Source: Actinomadura hibisca NBRC 15177
GTDB taxonomy: Bacteria > Actinomycetota > Actinomycetes > Streptosporangiales > Streptosporangiaceae
Assembly: GCF_001552635.1 (NCBI RefSeq)
Contig: NZ_BCRO01000045.1
Location: 62,001-126,000 of the forward strand
DNA length: 64,000 bases
Direction: 5' to 3'
Below, piece by piece: positions 15,752-24,240 of this stretch (position 1 is its first letter; each line of letters begins with the position of its first letter). The notes under the pieces were generated by a model. That model saw only the letters and a program-made list of their open reading frames with translations. It had not been told where the DNA came from and did not search any database. The translations under genes were made by a program, and so were the position numbers.

Positions 15752-17713
15752 ATCAACAGGCTTTACCAGTCCCTGCTGCGTGACCCGGGCCCCGACCTCG
15801 GCGGACGGCTGCACCGAGCGTTCACCGCTTGGCTGGCCGGGCGCGGGTTCCCGGCGCTGCCCGCCGAGCGCCGCGTCGAGCACCAGCAGGAGGGCGTCGC
15901 CGTCCTGCTGGAGACCGAGCGGGGCTGCGGCCGGTTCGTGGCCGAGGCCGGGGGGCTGCGCACCCGCGTCACCTACGGCGAGACCGGCGCGGGCCCGCAC
16001 GGCTGGGCGGTGGTCACCGTCGAGCAGACCGGCGAGCGGCACGGCGATGCGTACGCGCCCGGCTTCGTGCCCGCCTACCTGCGCACCGGCCGCATCACCG
16101 ACGGCGGCGTGCACCTGCCCGACACCGCCGCCGAGCTGGACGAGGACGGCGTCGCCTACTTCCTGCCGGAGCTGACCCACCGCAACCGGCGCGTCCCGGT
16201 GATCGTGGTGGCGGTCGACCCGCAGGCCCGCGCCCGCGCCGAGCACCTGGCCGCCGCCGTGGCGGGCGCGGCGTCGGTCGCGTGGCTGGCCGACCTGCCC
16301 GCGCAGGACCGCTTCAACGCCACCGTGGGCGACGACCTGGCCGTCTACGGCGGGGGAGTGCGCACCTACCTGCCGAACCTGGACCTGGCCCAGGAGAGCT
16401 ACCCGATGCGGCACCGGGTGACCGGCGGCTCCACGGTCCGCGACCGGGGGATGCGGGCCCTGGACGCGCTGGCCGACCACGTGATGGGGGAGACCGCGCA
16501 CAAGCGGCTGCCCGACGACGTGCGGTCGGCGCTGCGCACGACGGCCCGCATCCTGACGGGCGTGGAACCGCCGGAGGCGCTGGCGGCGGTGCCGAGCCCG
16601 GCGCTGTCGCAGGAGACGAAGCGGAGCGAGGAGCTGCGCCAGGCGTTGATGGCGATGGTGGCGGCGAACCCGGCACCGCAACAACGCGACCCGGAACCGC
16701 CGCCCCCGCCCTCGGAACCGGAGCCCGTCCCAGAACCGGAACCGACACCCGAACCCGAACCCGAACCGGAGATCGACGCTCCGCCCCCGGCTCCCGCCCC
16801 TGCCCCCGTTCCGGCTCCGGCTCCCTCCGTCAACGTCGAGGAACTGGCCGCCTCGGTAGCCGACATCGTGGCCGACCGCCTCCGCGACGAGCTGATGGCG
16901 GCCCTCGACCTGGCGGCGGGCCAGTTCGCGGGCCGCGACGAGCTGCTCAGCCAGATGCGCACGATGGCCACCCACATGGGAGCCGTCGGCAAGGCGCTGG
17001 ACGCGGCCAGCCACGCGGGCCGCGAGGCCGAGACCGAGTCCGACCGGCTCGAACGGGAGCTGGAACGCCAGCGCAACCACAACACCACGCTGGAACTGGA
17101 GCTGGAGGAGTCGGCCCGCCAGGCTCGCCGCCTGGCCGAACGGGTCCGCCGTCTGGAAGCCCGGCTGGCCGAGACACGCCAGGCGTTCCCCGACACCGCC
17201 ATCGACCTATTCGAGCCGACGCACCTGGTGGACGCCCTCTACCACGCGCAGGACAACCTGCCCTACGTCGAGATCGGCGACACCTTCGACACCGCCGCCG
17301 AGTTGGACCTCGGCTACCCCGGCCAGTGCGCGGGCTGGGCGGCCAAGGCGTGGGACGCGCTCCAGGCCCTCAACGACTTCGCCGAGGCCCGCTCGTCGGG
17401 CGCATTCCAGGGCGGCTTCTACGAGTGGTGCCGTGACGACACCGGCGGCCGCCGCGTCATCCCCACGACCGTGGTCTCCCTGAAGGAGTCGGCGACCGTG
17501 ACCGGCCGCGAGAAGCTGAGCCGCCCGCGCGTGTTCCCGGTCCCCGAGTCGGTGAACCCGAAGGGCCACCAGTACATGCCGGCGCACATCAAGCTGCGCC
17601 GCGTCGGCGTCCCGGCCCCGCGCATCCACTTCCACGACGACTCGTCGGGCGCGACGGGCAAGATCTGGGTCGGCTACGTGGGCGACCACCTGCCGAACAC
17701 CCGCACGAACTGA
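15752..17713 (+). CDS. Large Pro/Glu-rich coiled-coil protein of unknown function, non-canonical start
   Basis: I do not recognise a family. The frame stays coding from about 15752, with G/C at most third positions. It reads NRLYQSLLRDPGPDLGGRLH before the first canonical start (GTG 15938). A GGAG at 15740 lies 8 nt before an ATC codon at 15752, so ATC initiation is the best guess, giving about 653 aa. Three parts are visible: an N-terminal globular domain of ~330 residues; a linker of Pro-Glu-Pro repeats (16690-16840); then an acidic/basic coiled coil (RLERELERQRNHNTTLELEL) leading into a C-terminal globular domain ending GYVGDHLPNTRTN. No membrane segment is seen. The architecture suggests a multidomain scaffold or adaptor, but function is open. 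Confidence 0.72.
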   Translation: MNRLYQSLLRDPGPDLGGRLHRAFTAWLAGRGFPALPAERRVEHQQEGVAVLLETERGCGRFVAEAGGLRTRVTYGETGAGPHGWAVVTVEQTGERHGDAYAPGFVPAYLRTGRITDGGVHLPDTAAELDEDGVAYFLPELTHRNRRVPVIVVAVDPQARARAEHLAAAVAGAASVAWLADLPAQDRFNATVGDDLAVYGGGVRTYLPNLDLAQESYPMRHRVTGGSTVRDRGMRALDALADHVMGETAHKRLPDDVRSALRTTARILTGVEPPEALAAVPSPALSQETKRSEELRQALMAMVAANPAPQQRDPEPPPPPSEPEPVPEPEPTPEPEPEPEIDAPPPAPAPAPVPAPAPSVNVEELAASVADIVADRLRDELMAALDLAAGQFAGRDELLSQMRTMATHMGAVGKALDAASHAGREAETESDRLERELERQRNHNTTLELELEESARQARRLAERVRRLEARLAETRQAFPDTAIDLFEPTHLVDALYHAQDNLPYVEIGDTFDTAAELDLGYPGQCAGWAAKAWDALQALNDFAEARSSGAFQGGFYEWCRDDTGGRRVIPTTVVSLKESATVTGREKLSRPRVFPVPESVNPKGHQYMPAHIKLRRVGVPAPRIHFHDDSSGATGKIWVGYVGDHLPNTRTN

Positions 17714-17794
17714 GGCGGCCCATAGCGAAATGATCTTGGTCGCTGCTACCGTGCCTGCGGCAGATCGGGGCAGAGACGTACGAAACGGAGACCC

Positions 17795-18205
17795 ATGCGC
17801 ACGTCACAGCGGACGGCGGCCCTCGCGCTCAGCGCTCTGGGCATGGTCGCGGGAACGGTGACCGTGACCGCTCCCGCCGAGGCGGCCACGACGCCGAGCG
17901 GGGCCTGCGGCAGCGGCTACTACCAGATCGACCGGCACGCCCTCGGCTCGGTGGCCGACATCTACCTGTTCTACAACGGGTCGAGCAACTGCGCCGTCAC
18001 CTGGGTGCGGAGCCCGAACGGGACCAGGACCTACGACCTGCGGGTGCACATCCAGCGCAAGAGCGACCTCAAGACGGACCCCGACGCCGGGTTCTACAAG
18101 TTCTACGCGGGCCCGGTGCGGCTCAGCGCCGCGAACACGTGTATCTCGTGGGGCGGCTCGGCGCAGGGCATCAGCTGGGCGTCCGGCTGGGAGCACTGCG
18201 GCTGA
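17795..18205 (+). CDS. Secreted spore-associated protein A-like protein
   Basis: A 136-aa exported protein. It has a signal peptide with a basic start (MRTSQRT), a hydrophobic core and an AEA-type cleavage site near residue 30. The mature domain has four cysteines (GACGSGY, NCAVTW, NTCISW, EHCG), which probably form two disulfides. It resembles the actinomycete SapA/spore-associated protein family of small secreted coat-like proteins. The exact role of that family is unclear. It is monocistronic and followed by a strong hairpin terminator. Confidence 0.75.
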   Translation: MRTSQRTAALALSALGMVAGTVTVTAPAEAATTPSGACGSGYYQIDRHALGSVADIYLFYNGSSNCAVTWVRSPNGTRTYDLRVHIQRKSDLKTDPDAGFYKFYAGPVRLSAANTCISWGGSAQGISWASGWEHCG

Positions 18206-18212
18206 TCGGTGC

Positions 18213-18248
18213 GGGGTGTTCGGTCGCGCGGCGACCGAGCACCCCTTT
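18213..18248. terminator. Hairpin terminator between convergent sapA-like and marR genes
   Basis: The 15-bp arms at 18213-18227 and 18231-18245 pair with one wobble position around a 3-nt loop, followed by TTT on the plus strand. It fills the gap between two convergent genes and likely works on both strands. Confidence 0.75.
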
Positions 18249-18254
18249 GCCGTC

Positions 18255-18710
18255 TCAGGGCCGAGGCCAGGGACGGCCGGTGAGGCGCTCGATGTCGGTG
18301 TTGAAGCGCTTGAGGTAGGCGGCGAACTCCGCCGCGTCCTCCTCGGGCCAGTCGGCCAGCACCTTGTCCAGACCGCGGACGACCTCGTCGCGGTGCTCGT
18401 CGAGGCGGTGCCCGCCCTCCTCGGTGATGCGGAACTTGCGGGCGATGCCACCGTCGGGATCGGGGATGCGCTCCAGGAGGCCGACGCGGGTGAGCGCGGC
18501 GGTCTGGCGGTTCAGCGTAGAAGGATCCAGGGCGAACGCTTCGCTGAGCTGCCGGATCGACATGGGGCCCTCGACACGGACCCGGCTGAGCAGGATGTAG
18601 GCGCTGCGCTCCAGGCGGCCGTCCCTGCTCTCGGGGGCCGAGGCGATCAGATGGCTGTGCCTGCCGAGCAGCATCGACTCGTACTCGATCCGGTGGGCGG
18701 GATCGTCCAC
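18255..18710 (-). CDS. MarR-family transcriptional repressor
   Basis: A 151-aa MarR protein. The GTG start at 18710 is supported by GGAAAGGAGG just upstream. The winged helix includes SIRQLSEAFALDPSTLNRQT as recognition region and the wing DPDGGIARKFRITEEG. Flanking helices would form the dimer interface. It is divergently oriented to a 14-TM efflux pump gene. Two copies of a TGTGyATGryGCACA operator lie between them, so it most likely represses the pump and itself until a toxic ligand binds. An in-frame ATG at 18767 would put the operators inside the gene, so I reject it. Confidence 0.88.
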   Translation of the reverse strand: MDDPAHRIEYESMLLGRHSHLIASAPESRDGRLERSAYILLSRVRVEGPMSIRQLSEAFALDPSTLNRQTAALTRVGLLERIPDPDGGIARKFRITEEGGHRLDEHRDEVVRGLDKVLADWPEEDAAEFAAYLKRFNTDIERLTGRPWPRP

Positions 18711-18753
18711 GCTGCCTCCTTTCCGCCTGCGGCGATTCTCCCACGCCCCACGA

Positions 18754-18804
18754 TGTGCATGACGCACACCTTATGCAAAGAGCACATGATGTGTATGGTG
18801 CACA
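18754..18804. promoter_or_regulatory. Twin MarR operators in marR-MFS intergenic region
   Basis: Two 15-bp copies occur at 18754-18768 (TGTGCATGACGCACA) and 18790-18804 (TGTGTATGGTGCACA), spaced 36 bp start to start. Each is a palindrome or near-palindrome. A perfect CACAT-G-ATGTG palindrome lies at 18783-18793, overlapping the second copy. The arrangement fits two MarR dimers covering the divergent promoters. Confidence 0.7.
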
Positions 18805-18834
18805 GGTCTTGAAACGACGAACGGGAGACACGAC

Positions 18835-20280
18835 GTGGACGAAGCGACCCCCGCGGCGCGGTCCGGCGGGATCGTGACGGTGCTGGCGGTCGCCGGCATC
18901 GTCGCGGCGCTGATGCAGACGCTGGTGGTGCCGCTGATCGGCGAGCTGCCCCGGCTGCTGGACACCAGCGCCTCCAACGCCACGTGGGTGGTGACCGCCA
19001 CGCTGCTGGCCGCGGCGGTGGCGACGCCGGTGAGCGGGCGGCTCGGCGACCTGTACGGCAAGCGCCGGATGTTGCTGGCGTGCACGGTGCCGCTGATCGC
19101 GGGCTCGCTCCTGTGCGCGGTGGCGTCCTCGCTGATCCCGATGATCGTCGGACGCGGCCTGCAGGGCGTGGGCATGGGCCTGGTGCCGCTGGGCATCAGC
19201 GCGCTGCGCGACCTGGTCCCGGCCGAGAAGCTGGGCTCGTCGATCGCGCTGATGAGCGCGTCGATGGGCATCGGCGGCGCGCTCGGCCTGCCGCTGTCGG
19301 CGGCGGTGGCCGAGCACCTGAGCTGGCGGGTGCTGTTCTGGGGCGCGGCGGTCCTGAGCGCGCTGATCTCCGTGCTGATCTGGCGGCTGGTGCCCGCCAC
19401 GCCGGTGCAGAGCAGAGGCGGCTTCGACGTGATCGGCGCGCTGGGTCTGGGCACCGGCCTGGTGTGCCTGCTGCTGGGCGTGTCGAAGGGCGCCGACTGG
19501 GGCTGGAGCAGCGCGACGACGCTGGGCCTGCTGGCGGCCGCGGCCGTGGTGCTCCTCGTCTGGGGCTGGTGGGAACTGCGGCACTCCGACCCGCTGGTGG
19601 ACCTGCGCGTGACCGCACGTCGCCAGGTGCTGCTGACGAACCTGGCGTCGATCGTGGTGGGCTTCGCGATGTACGCCCAGTCGCTGATCGTCCCGCAGCT
19701 GCTCCAGCTGCCGAAGGCGACCGGCTACGGCCTCGGCCAGTCGATGATGGCGGCGGGCCTGTGGATGTTGCCGGGCGGGCTGATGATGATGGCGATCTCA
19801 CCGGTGGGCGCGAAGTTGTCGGCCGCGCGCGGCCCGAAGGTGACGCTGGGCGTCGGCGCTCTGATCATCGCGGCGGGCTACGGCTCCTCGCTGGCGCTGC
19901 TGGGCTCGACCTGGGGCCTGATGCTGATCACCTTCATCTGCGGCACCGGCGTCGCGTTCGCCTACGGCGCGATGCCCGCCCTGATCATGAGCGCGGTACC
20001 CCCGTCGGAGACGGCCGCCGCGAACAGCTTCAACACGCTGATGCGCTCGGTGGGCACCTCGGTCTCGGCCGCGGTGGTGGGCGTGGTGCTGTCGCAGATG
20101 ACGGTGACGATGGGCGGCCACACACTGCCGTCGGAGAACGGCTTCCGGACGGGAATGCTGATCGGCTGCGGCGTGGCCCTGGTAGCGGCCCTGATCACCC
20201 TGGGCCTCCCCACCCGCCAACCCCGCCCGGCGACAGAGAAGGCTCCCACCGAAGAGACGGTCTCCACTCCCCAACACTGA
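18835..20280 (+). CDS. MFS multidrug efflux transporter, DHA2 (14-TM) family
   Basis: A 481-aa integral membrane protein with 14 predicted hydrophobic segments. Motif A GRLGDLYGKRRML is near residue 62, and the antiporter motif C region is SASMGIGGALGLPLSAAVAE. These place it among drug:H+ antiporters of the EmrB/QacA type. The GTG start follows GGGAGACACGAC. Regulation by the divergent MarR protein is implied by the twin operators. The substrate is unknown. The C-terminal tail is hydrophilic and Thr/Glu rich. Confidence 0.92.
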   Translation: MDEATPAARSGGIVTVLAVAGIVAALMQTLVVPLIGELPRLLDTSASNATWVVTATLLAAAVATPVSGRLGDLYGKRRMLLACTVPLIAGSLLCAVASSLIPMIVGRGLQGVGMGLVPLGISALRDLVPAEKLGSSIALMSASMGIGGALGLPLSAAVAEHLSWRVLFWGAAVLSALISVLIWRLVPATPVQSRGGFDVIGALGLGTGLVCLLLGVSKGADWGWSSATTLGLLAAAAVVLLVWGWWELRHSDPLVDLRVTARRQVLLTNLASIVVGFAMYAQSLIVPQLLQLPKATGYGLGQSMMAAGLWMLPGGLMMMAISPVGAKLSAARGPKVTLGVGALIIAAGYGSSLALLGSTWGLMLITFICGTGVAFAYGAMPALIMSAVPPSETAAANSFNTLMRSVGTSVSAAVVGVVLSQMTVTMGGHTLPSENGFRTGMLIGCGVALVAALITLGLPTRQPRPATEKAPTEETVSTPQH

Positions 20281-20287
20281 CCCAACA

Positions 20288-20321
20288 GCGGCCCGCCGGA
20301 ACTCACGTCCCGGCGGGCCGC
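20288..20321. terminator. GC-rich stem-loop downstream of MFS gene
   Basis: Perfect 12-bp arms (20288-20299 and 20310-20321) with a 10-nt loop lie just after the MFS stop and before the convergent DUF397 gene. They are consistent with a shared terminator. Confidence 0.7.
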
Positions 20322-20347
20322 CGCAGTCCTACGCCCGGAAGGCCCGG

Positions 20348-20554
20348 TCACCGAAGATCGAGCCCACCACCCTTGACCTGGTCGATGAGGCCCGACCAAG
20401 CGGCCCGACTGAGCGAGAAGACCGGCCCCTCCGGGTCTTTGGAGTCACGCACAACGCGCCGTTCCCGGTGTCCGCCCACTTCGACGCAGCCGTTACCGCC
20501 ATCGCTGTAAGAACTCTTGAGAAAGGTAAGTCGATCTGAAGATTGGCTAATCAC
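20348..20554 (-). CDS. DUF397 domain protein
   Basis: A 68-aa DUF397 protein if started at GTG 20554, which is preceded by GAGGGGG. The family signature is intact: LKSSYSDGGNGCVEV, VVRDSKDPEGPVFSLS and AAWSGLI. DUF397 genes in actinomycetes are normally cotranscribed with a helix-turn-helix (XRE/DUF5753) regulator immediately upstream. Here that partner is absent, and the upstream space is occupied by the 5' end of a divergent ORF. An upstream start at 20635 would add 27 residues without family similarity. Confidence 0.8.
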   Translation of the reverse strand: MISQSSDRLTFLKSSYSDGGNGCVEVGGHRERRVVRDSKDPEGPVFSLSRAAWSGLIDQVKGGGLDLR

Positions 20555-20625
20555 TGGAACCCCCTCGTACTGCTGGTTGAGCAGGTGTTCCAGCAGGTTA
20601 ATGGTTTTACCGGGACTGATGGCCG

Positions 20626-21156
20626 TTGCTTGCATTTCGGAAACTGGAAGATGGCGATCGGGTCAGGGTGCTCGGCTACACCCTGGCGTCGGCCGGCATC
20701 GCCTGGGGGCCATGTGGGCCACTGCGGCTGAGGCCGGGTGCCGAGAGCGGGCGCGGCTTCGAGATCGTCAACGCGCTCACGGCCGAGCACGGCGGACGGT
20801 GGGGCGTGCACCGCAGCCGCTCGTGGCTCGGAGCCGCGCCGCTCCCCGGCAAGGTCACCTACTTCAGCCTGCCGATCCCGTGGAACGACGGCGTTCAGAG
20901 TCCGGCGCGAGACGCACGGCAGACCGCACGCGAGTTGGAGTCCTCGCTTGCAACGCGCGGACTCGGCCCGCTGACCCGTTGCGAGGGATGGGACATGGCC
21001 GTGGTGTCGGTGCGAGCCGAGATCACCGTCTGGGCGCGGCCGCGCGGGATCTTCTTGACGACGCCGTGCGCCGGAACCGTCCGCTACTCCCTGGAGGAAG
21101 TCACCGAGGTGGCCGAAGTGATCGTCCGCTGCAACGAGGATCTGGACGCCCGCTGA
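20626..21156 (+). pseudogene. Probable 5'-truncated ATP-binding (HATPase/anti-sigma-like) protein
   Basis: A 176-residue frame with only a weak TTG start. Its early part contains ESGRGFEIVNALTAEHGGRWG, which resembles the G2 box and lid of HATPase_c_2 anti-sigma/regulatory kinases. The N-box half that binds Mg-ATP is missing. The rest (LTRCEGWDMAVVSVRAEITVW and onward) resembles a C-terminal domain seen beside DUF397 loci. The usual order is DUF397, XRE regulator, then a divergent ATPase gene. The XRE gene and the ATPase 5' half appear to have been lost together. A genuine short protein is the alternative. Confidence 0.5.
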
Positions 21157-21277
21157 CAGGCCCCGCCGGAGAGTTATCCACAACCCCCGTAAGTGGATGC
21201 GGCGCGTGACCATCTGACCGCATCCTGGAATCCCGGTGCCGCGCGAGGCACCACGATCACGAGAGGGACTACCTACC

Positions 21278-21619
21278 ATGGTGTTGCGGAACAGCGAGAT
21301 CAAGGCACGTCTGTACGCCCTCGAAAACTTCGTGGGCCTGACGGAGGGACGCGGTGGCATGACCCTCACCGCCCGACTGGACGCCCAGCACGATCTGCTG
21401 CTGGCCCTCAACCAGAACCACGCCGACACCAACCGCCGCCTGATCGGCCTCGAAGAGCGCACCACCAGCGTCGAAGGACGGCTGACCGGTGTCGAGGGAC
21501 GGCTGACCGGTGTGGAGGAACGCTTGACCGGCGTTGAGGATGTGCTCGGCAAGGTGTTGTGGGGCATGACCGAGATCAAGAATCTGCTTCGAGAACCCGG
21601 GCCGCCGTCCGGGGACTGA
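21278..21619 (+). CDS. Small coiled-coil protein with heptad-repeat core
   Basis: A 113-aa protein with no recognised family. After an N-terminal helix (RNSEIKARLYALENFVGL), residues ~65-85 consist of exact seven-residue repeats of the type VEGRLTG. These are encoded by three near-identical 21-bp DNA repeats (21470-21532). Such repeats make a regular coiled-coil stalk and suggest oligomerisation. It is monocistronic and ends before a strong bidirectional hairpin. Confidence 0.65.
   Translation: MVLRNSEIKARLYALENFVGLTEGRGGMTLTARLDAQHDLLLALNQNHADTNRRLIGLEERTTSVEGRLTGVEGRLTGVEERLTGVEDVLGKVLWGMTEIKNLLREPGPPSGD
21470..21532 (+). repeat. Three tandem 21-bp in-frame repeats
   Basis: Units begin at 21470, 21491 and 21512. 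The first two differ at one base, and the third has diverged more. Each unit encodes one heptad of the coiled coil. Repeat number could vary between strains by slippage without breaking the frame. Confidence 0.85.
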
Positions 21620-21624
21620 GCGTG

Positions 21625-21667
21625 CCGGTGGCCGTCCCGCCGCTGGCGGCGGTGGGACGGCCACCGG
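21625..21667. terminator. Strong bidirectional stem-loop
   Basis: Perfect 14-bp arms at 21625-21638 and 21654-21667 with a 15-nt loop lie between the convergent coiled-coil gene (stop 21619) and the topoisomerase gene (stop 21673). The position fits a shared terminator. Confidence 0.8.
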
Positions 21668-21672
21668 GGGTG

Positions 21673-24177
21673 CTAGTCGTCGGCCGGGGTCGTTTCCTCG
21701 GCGCCCACCGCGCCCAGGGGGCCGCCCACGGCGGTGATCGGCTTGGTCAGGGGTTCGCCGGAGCCGTCGCGGCGGCCCAGTTCCTCGGGCAGCGCGATCG
21801 GCTTGCCGTTCAGCGTGGACGCCTTGATCGGCGTCTGGCCCGCCCACGCGAACAGCAGCACGTCCTCGCCCTTCAGGAAGCGGTGCGAGCGCACGCCGCC
21901 GGTCGCGCGGCCCTTGGCCGGGTAGTCGGCGAAGTCGGCGATCTTGAGGGCGCCGTTCTGGGTGCCGGGCAGGGCCGTGGAGGAGCCCGACACCGTCACC
22001 ACGCGGCCCTCGCGGGACGGGTCGATCGCGCCGAACCAGATCACCTTCGCGCCCGCGCCCAGCTTGATGCCCGCCATGCCGCCCGCCTGGCGGCCCTGCG
22101 GGCGCACGTTGGCGGCCTTGTAGTGCAGCAGCTGGGTGTCGTCGGTGATGAAGACCAGGTGTTGCTCCTCGGTCTCCAGGTGGGCGGTGCCGACGACGCG
22201 GTCGCCGTCCTTGAGGGCGATCACCTCGAACTCGTCGCGGTTGGCGGGGAAGTCGGGCACCACCCGCTTCACCACGCCCTGCTCGGTGCCCAGCGCGAGA
22301 CCCGCGCCGGTGTCGGTCACCGCGCCGAGGCCGACCACGGTCTCGCCGGGTTCCAGGTCCACGTATTCGGTGACCGGCGCACCGCCGGCCAGGGAAGGAG
22401 GTGAGGCGCTCGGTGGCAGAGTGGGCAGGTCGACCACGTTGATGCGGATCATCCGGCCCGCCGAGGTGACCGCGCCGACCTGGCCGCGCGCCGTCGTCGG
22501 CACCACCGAGGTCAGCACGTCGTGCGAGGAGCGCCCGCCTTGGGTGGGCAGCGGGTCGGCCGACCCGGTCTGCGCCAGCAGGCCCGTGGAGGACAGCAGC
22601 ACCAGCAGCGGGACGTCGGGGATCTCCAGGTCGACGGCCGGGGCCGCCTTGGCGTGGCCCGACGACTCCAGCAGCACCGTGCGGCGCGGGGTGTCGAACT
22701 CCTTGGCCACGTCGCGCAGCTCGCGCGACACCACGCCGCGCAGCTTGCGCTCCGACTCCAGGATCGCGGTCAGCGCCGCGATCTCCTTGGCGAGCTGCTC
22801 CTTCTCCTTCTCCAGCTCCAGGCGGTCGAAGCGGGTCAGGCGGCGCAGCGGGGTGTCCAGGATGTACTGCGACTGGATGTCGGACAGGTCGAAGACGTCC
22901 ATCAGGCGCTGCTTGGCCTGCGCCGAGTCGTCGCTCTCGCGGATGACCTGGATGACCTCGTCGATGTTGAGCAGCGCCACCAGCAGGCCGTCCACCAGGT
23001 GGAGGCGGGCCTCGCGCTTGGCGCGGCGGAACATCGAGCGGCGGCGCACGACGTCGATGCGGTGGTCGACGTAGACCTGGAGCAGCTCGCGCAGGCCCAG
23101 CGTGCGGGGCTGGCCGTCGACCAGCGTCACGTTGTTGATGCCGAACGACTCCTCCATGGGGGTGAGCCGGTACAGCTCCGACAACACCGCCTCGGGGTTG
23201 AAGCCGTTCTTGACCTCGATGACCAGGCGCAGGCCGACGTTGCGGTCGGTCAGGTCCTTCAGGTCGGCGATGCCGTTGAGCCGCTTGGCGTTGACCAGTT
23301 CCTTGATCTTGGCCTTGACGCGCTCGGGGCCCACCGCGTACGGCAGCTCCGACACCACGATGCCCTTGCGGCGCGGGGTGACGTTCTCGATGGTGGTGGT
23401 GGCGCGGGTGCGGAAGGTGCCGCGGCCCTTCTCGTAGGCGTCGCGGATGCCGTCCAGGCCGACGATCTTGCCGCCGGTGGGCAGGTCGGGACCCGGCACG
23501 AAGCGCATCAGGTCGTCGAGGGTGGCGTCGGGGTGGTCGATCAGGTGCCGGGCCGCCGCCACGACCTCGCCGAGGTTGTGCGGCGCCATGTTGGTGGCCA
23601 TGCCGACCGCGATGCCGGACGCGCCGTTGACCAGCAGGTTCGGGAAGGCCGCCGGCAGCACCTCCGGCTCGTTCTCCTGGCCGTCGTAGTTGGGCCGGAA
23701 GTCGACGGTGTCCTCGTCGATGGAGGCCACCAGCTGCATCGCCTCGCGCGACAGCCGCGCCTCGGTGTACCGCATGGCGGCGGGCATGTCGTCGCCGCCG
23801 AGCGAGCCGAAGTTGCCGTGCCCGTCGACCAGCGGCATCCGCATCGCCCAGGGCTGGGCCATGCGCACCATCGCGTCGTAGATGGCGCTGTCGCCGTGCG
23901 GGTGCAGCTTGCCCATCACCTCGCCGACCACGCGGGCGCACTTGACGTGCCCGCGGTCGGGGCGCAGCCCCATCTCGTTCATCGAGTACAGGATGCGGCG
24001 CTGCACGGGCTTCAGCCCGTCGCGCGCGTCCGGCAGGGCCCGCTGGTAGATCACCGAGTAGGCGTACTCAAGGAAACTGCCGCGCATCTCCTCGGAGACA
24101 TCGACGTCGACGATGTTCTCTTCGAAGTCCGGCGGCGGGGGAGGGGCTTGGGATCCGCGTCGTGCCATGTGGAACAT
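21673..24177 (-). CDS. parC: DNA topoisomerase (ATP-hydrolysing) subunit A, ParC-like
   Basis: About 831-834 aa, with start at 24168 or 24177. The breakage-reunion domain has the quinolone region HPHGDSAIYDAMVRMAQP and the catalytic tyrosine Tyr134 in AAMRYTEARLS (numbered from 24168). A long coiled-coil tower (RLELEKEKEQLAKEIAALTA) and a C-terminal beta-pinwheel follow. The GyrA box QRRGGKG is absent, so it is the second type II enzyme subunit (topoisomerase IV/ParC-like) rather than gyrase A. It cuts and passes DNA during chromosome decatenation together with a ParE subunit encoded elsewhere. It is transcribed alone and divergent from the flavoenzyme gene. Confidence 0.85.
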   Translation of the reverse strand: MFHMARRGSQAPPPPPDFEENIVDVDVSEEMRGSFLEYAYSVIYQRALPDARDGLKPVQRRILYSMNEMGLRPDRGHVKCARVVGEVMGKLHPHGDSAIYDAMVRMAQPWAMRMPLVDGHGNFGSLGGDDMPAAMRYTEARLSREAMQLVASIDEDTVDFRPNYDGQENEPEVLPAAFPNLLVNGASGIAVGMATNMAPHNLGEVVAAARHLIDHPDATLDDLMRFVPGPDLPTGGKIVGLDGIRDAYEKGRGTFRTRATTTIENVTPRRKGIVVSELPYAVGPERVKAKIKELVNAKRLNGIADLKDLTDRNVGLRLVIEVKNGFNPEAVLSELYRLTPMEESFGINNVTLVDGQPRTLGLRELLQVYVDHRIDVVRRRSMFRRAKREARLHLVDGLLVALLNIDEVIQVIRESDDSAQAKQRLMDVFDLSDIQSQYILDTPLRRLTRFDRLELEKEKEQLAKEIAALTAILESERKLRGVVSRELRDVAKEFDTPRRTVLLESSGHAKAAPAVDLEIPDVPLLVLLSSTGLLAQTGSADPLPTQGGRSSHDVLTSVVPTTARGQVGAVTSAGRMIRINVVDLPTLPPSASPPSLAGGAPVTEYVDLEPGETVVGLGAVTDTGAGLALGTEQGVVKRVVPDFPANRDEFEVIALKDGDRVVGTAHLETEEQHLVFITDDTQLLHYKAANVRPQGRQAGGMAGIKLGAGAKVIWFGAIDPSREGRVVTVSGSSTALPGTQNGALKIADFADYPAKGRATGGVRSHRFLKGEDVLLFAWAGQTPIKASTLNGKPIALPEELGRRDGSGEPLTKPITAVGGPLGAVGAEETTPADD

Positions 24178-24240
24178 TGTGTCCCGTCCCAGGGACAGAA
24201 TCGCACCGTACGGTGCGGCGCGCCGCTTCAGGAGGGTCGT

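Noticed and set aside
18103..19584. 493-codon minus-strand frame across marR and MFS genes
   Set aside because: Low-complexity His/Arg/Gln translation, antisense to a clear MFS transporter.
20517..21209. Alternative plus-strand frame over the DUF397/ATPase junction
   Set aside because: It overlaps the DUF397 coding sequence, and its later part is Arg-rich shadow of the 20626 frame.
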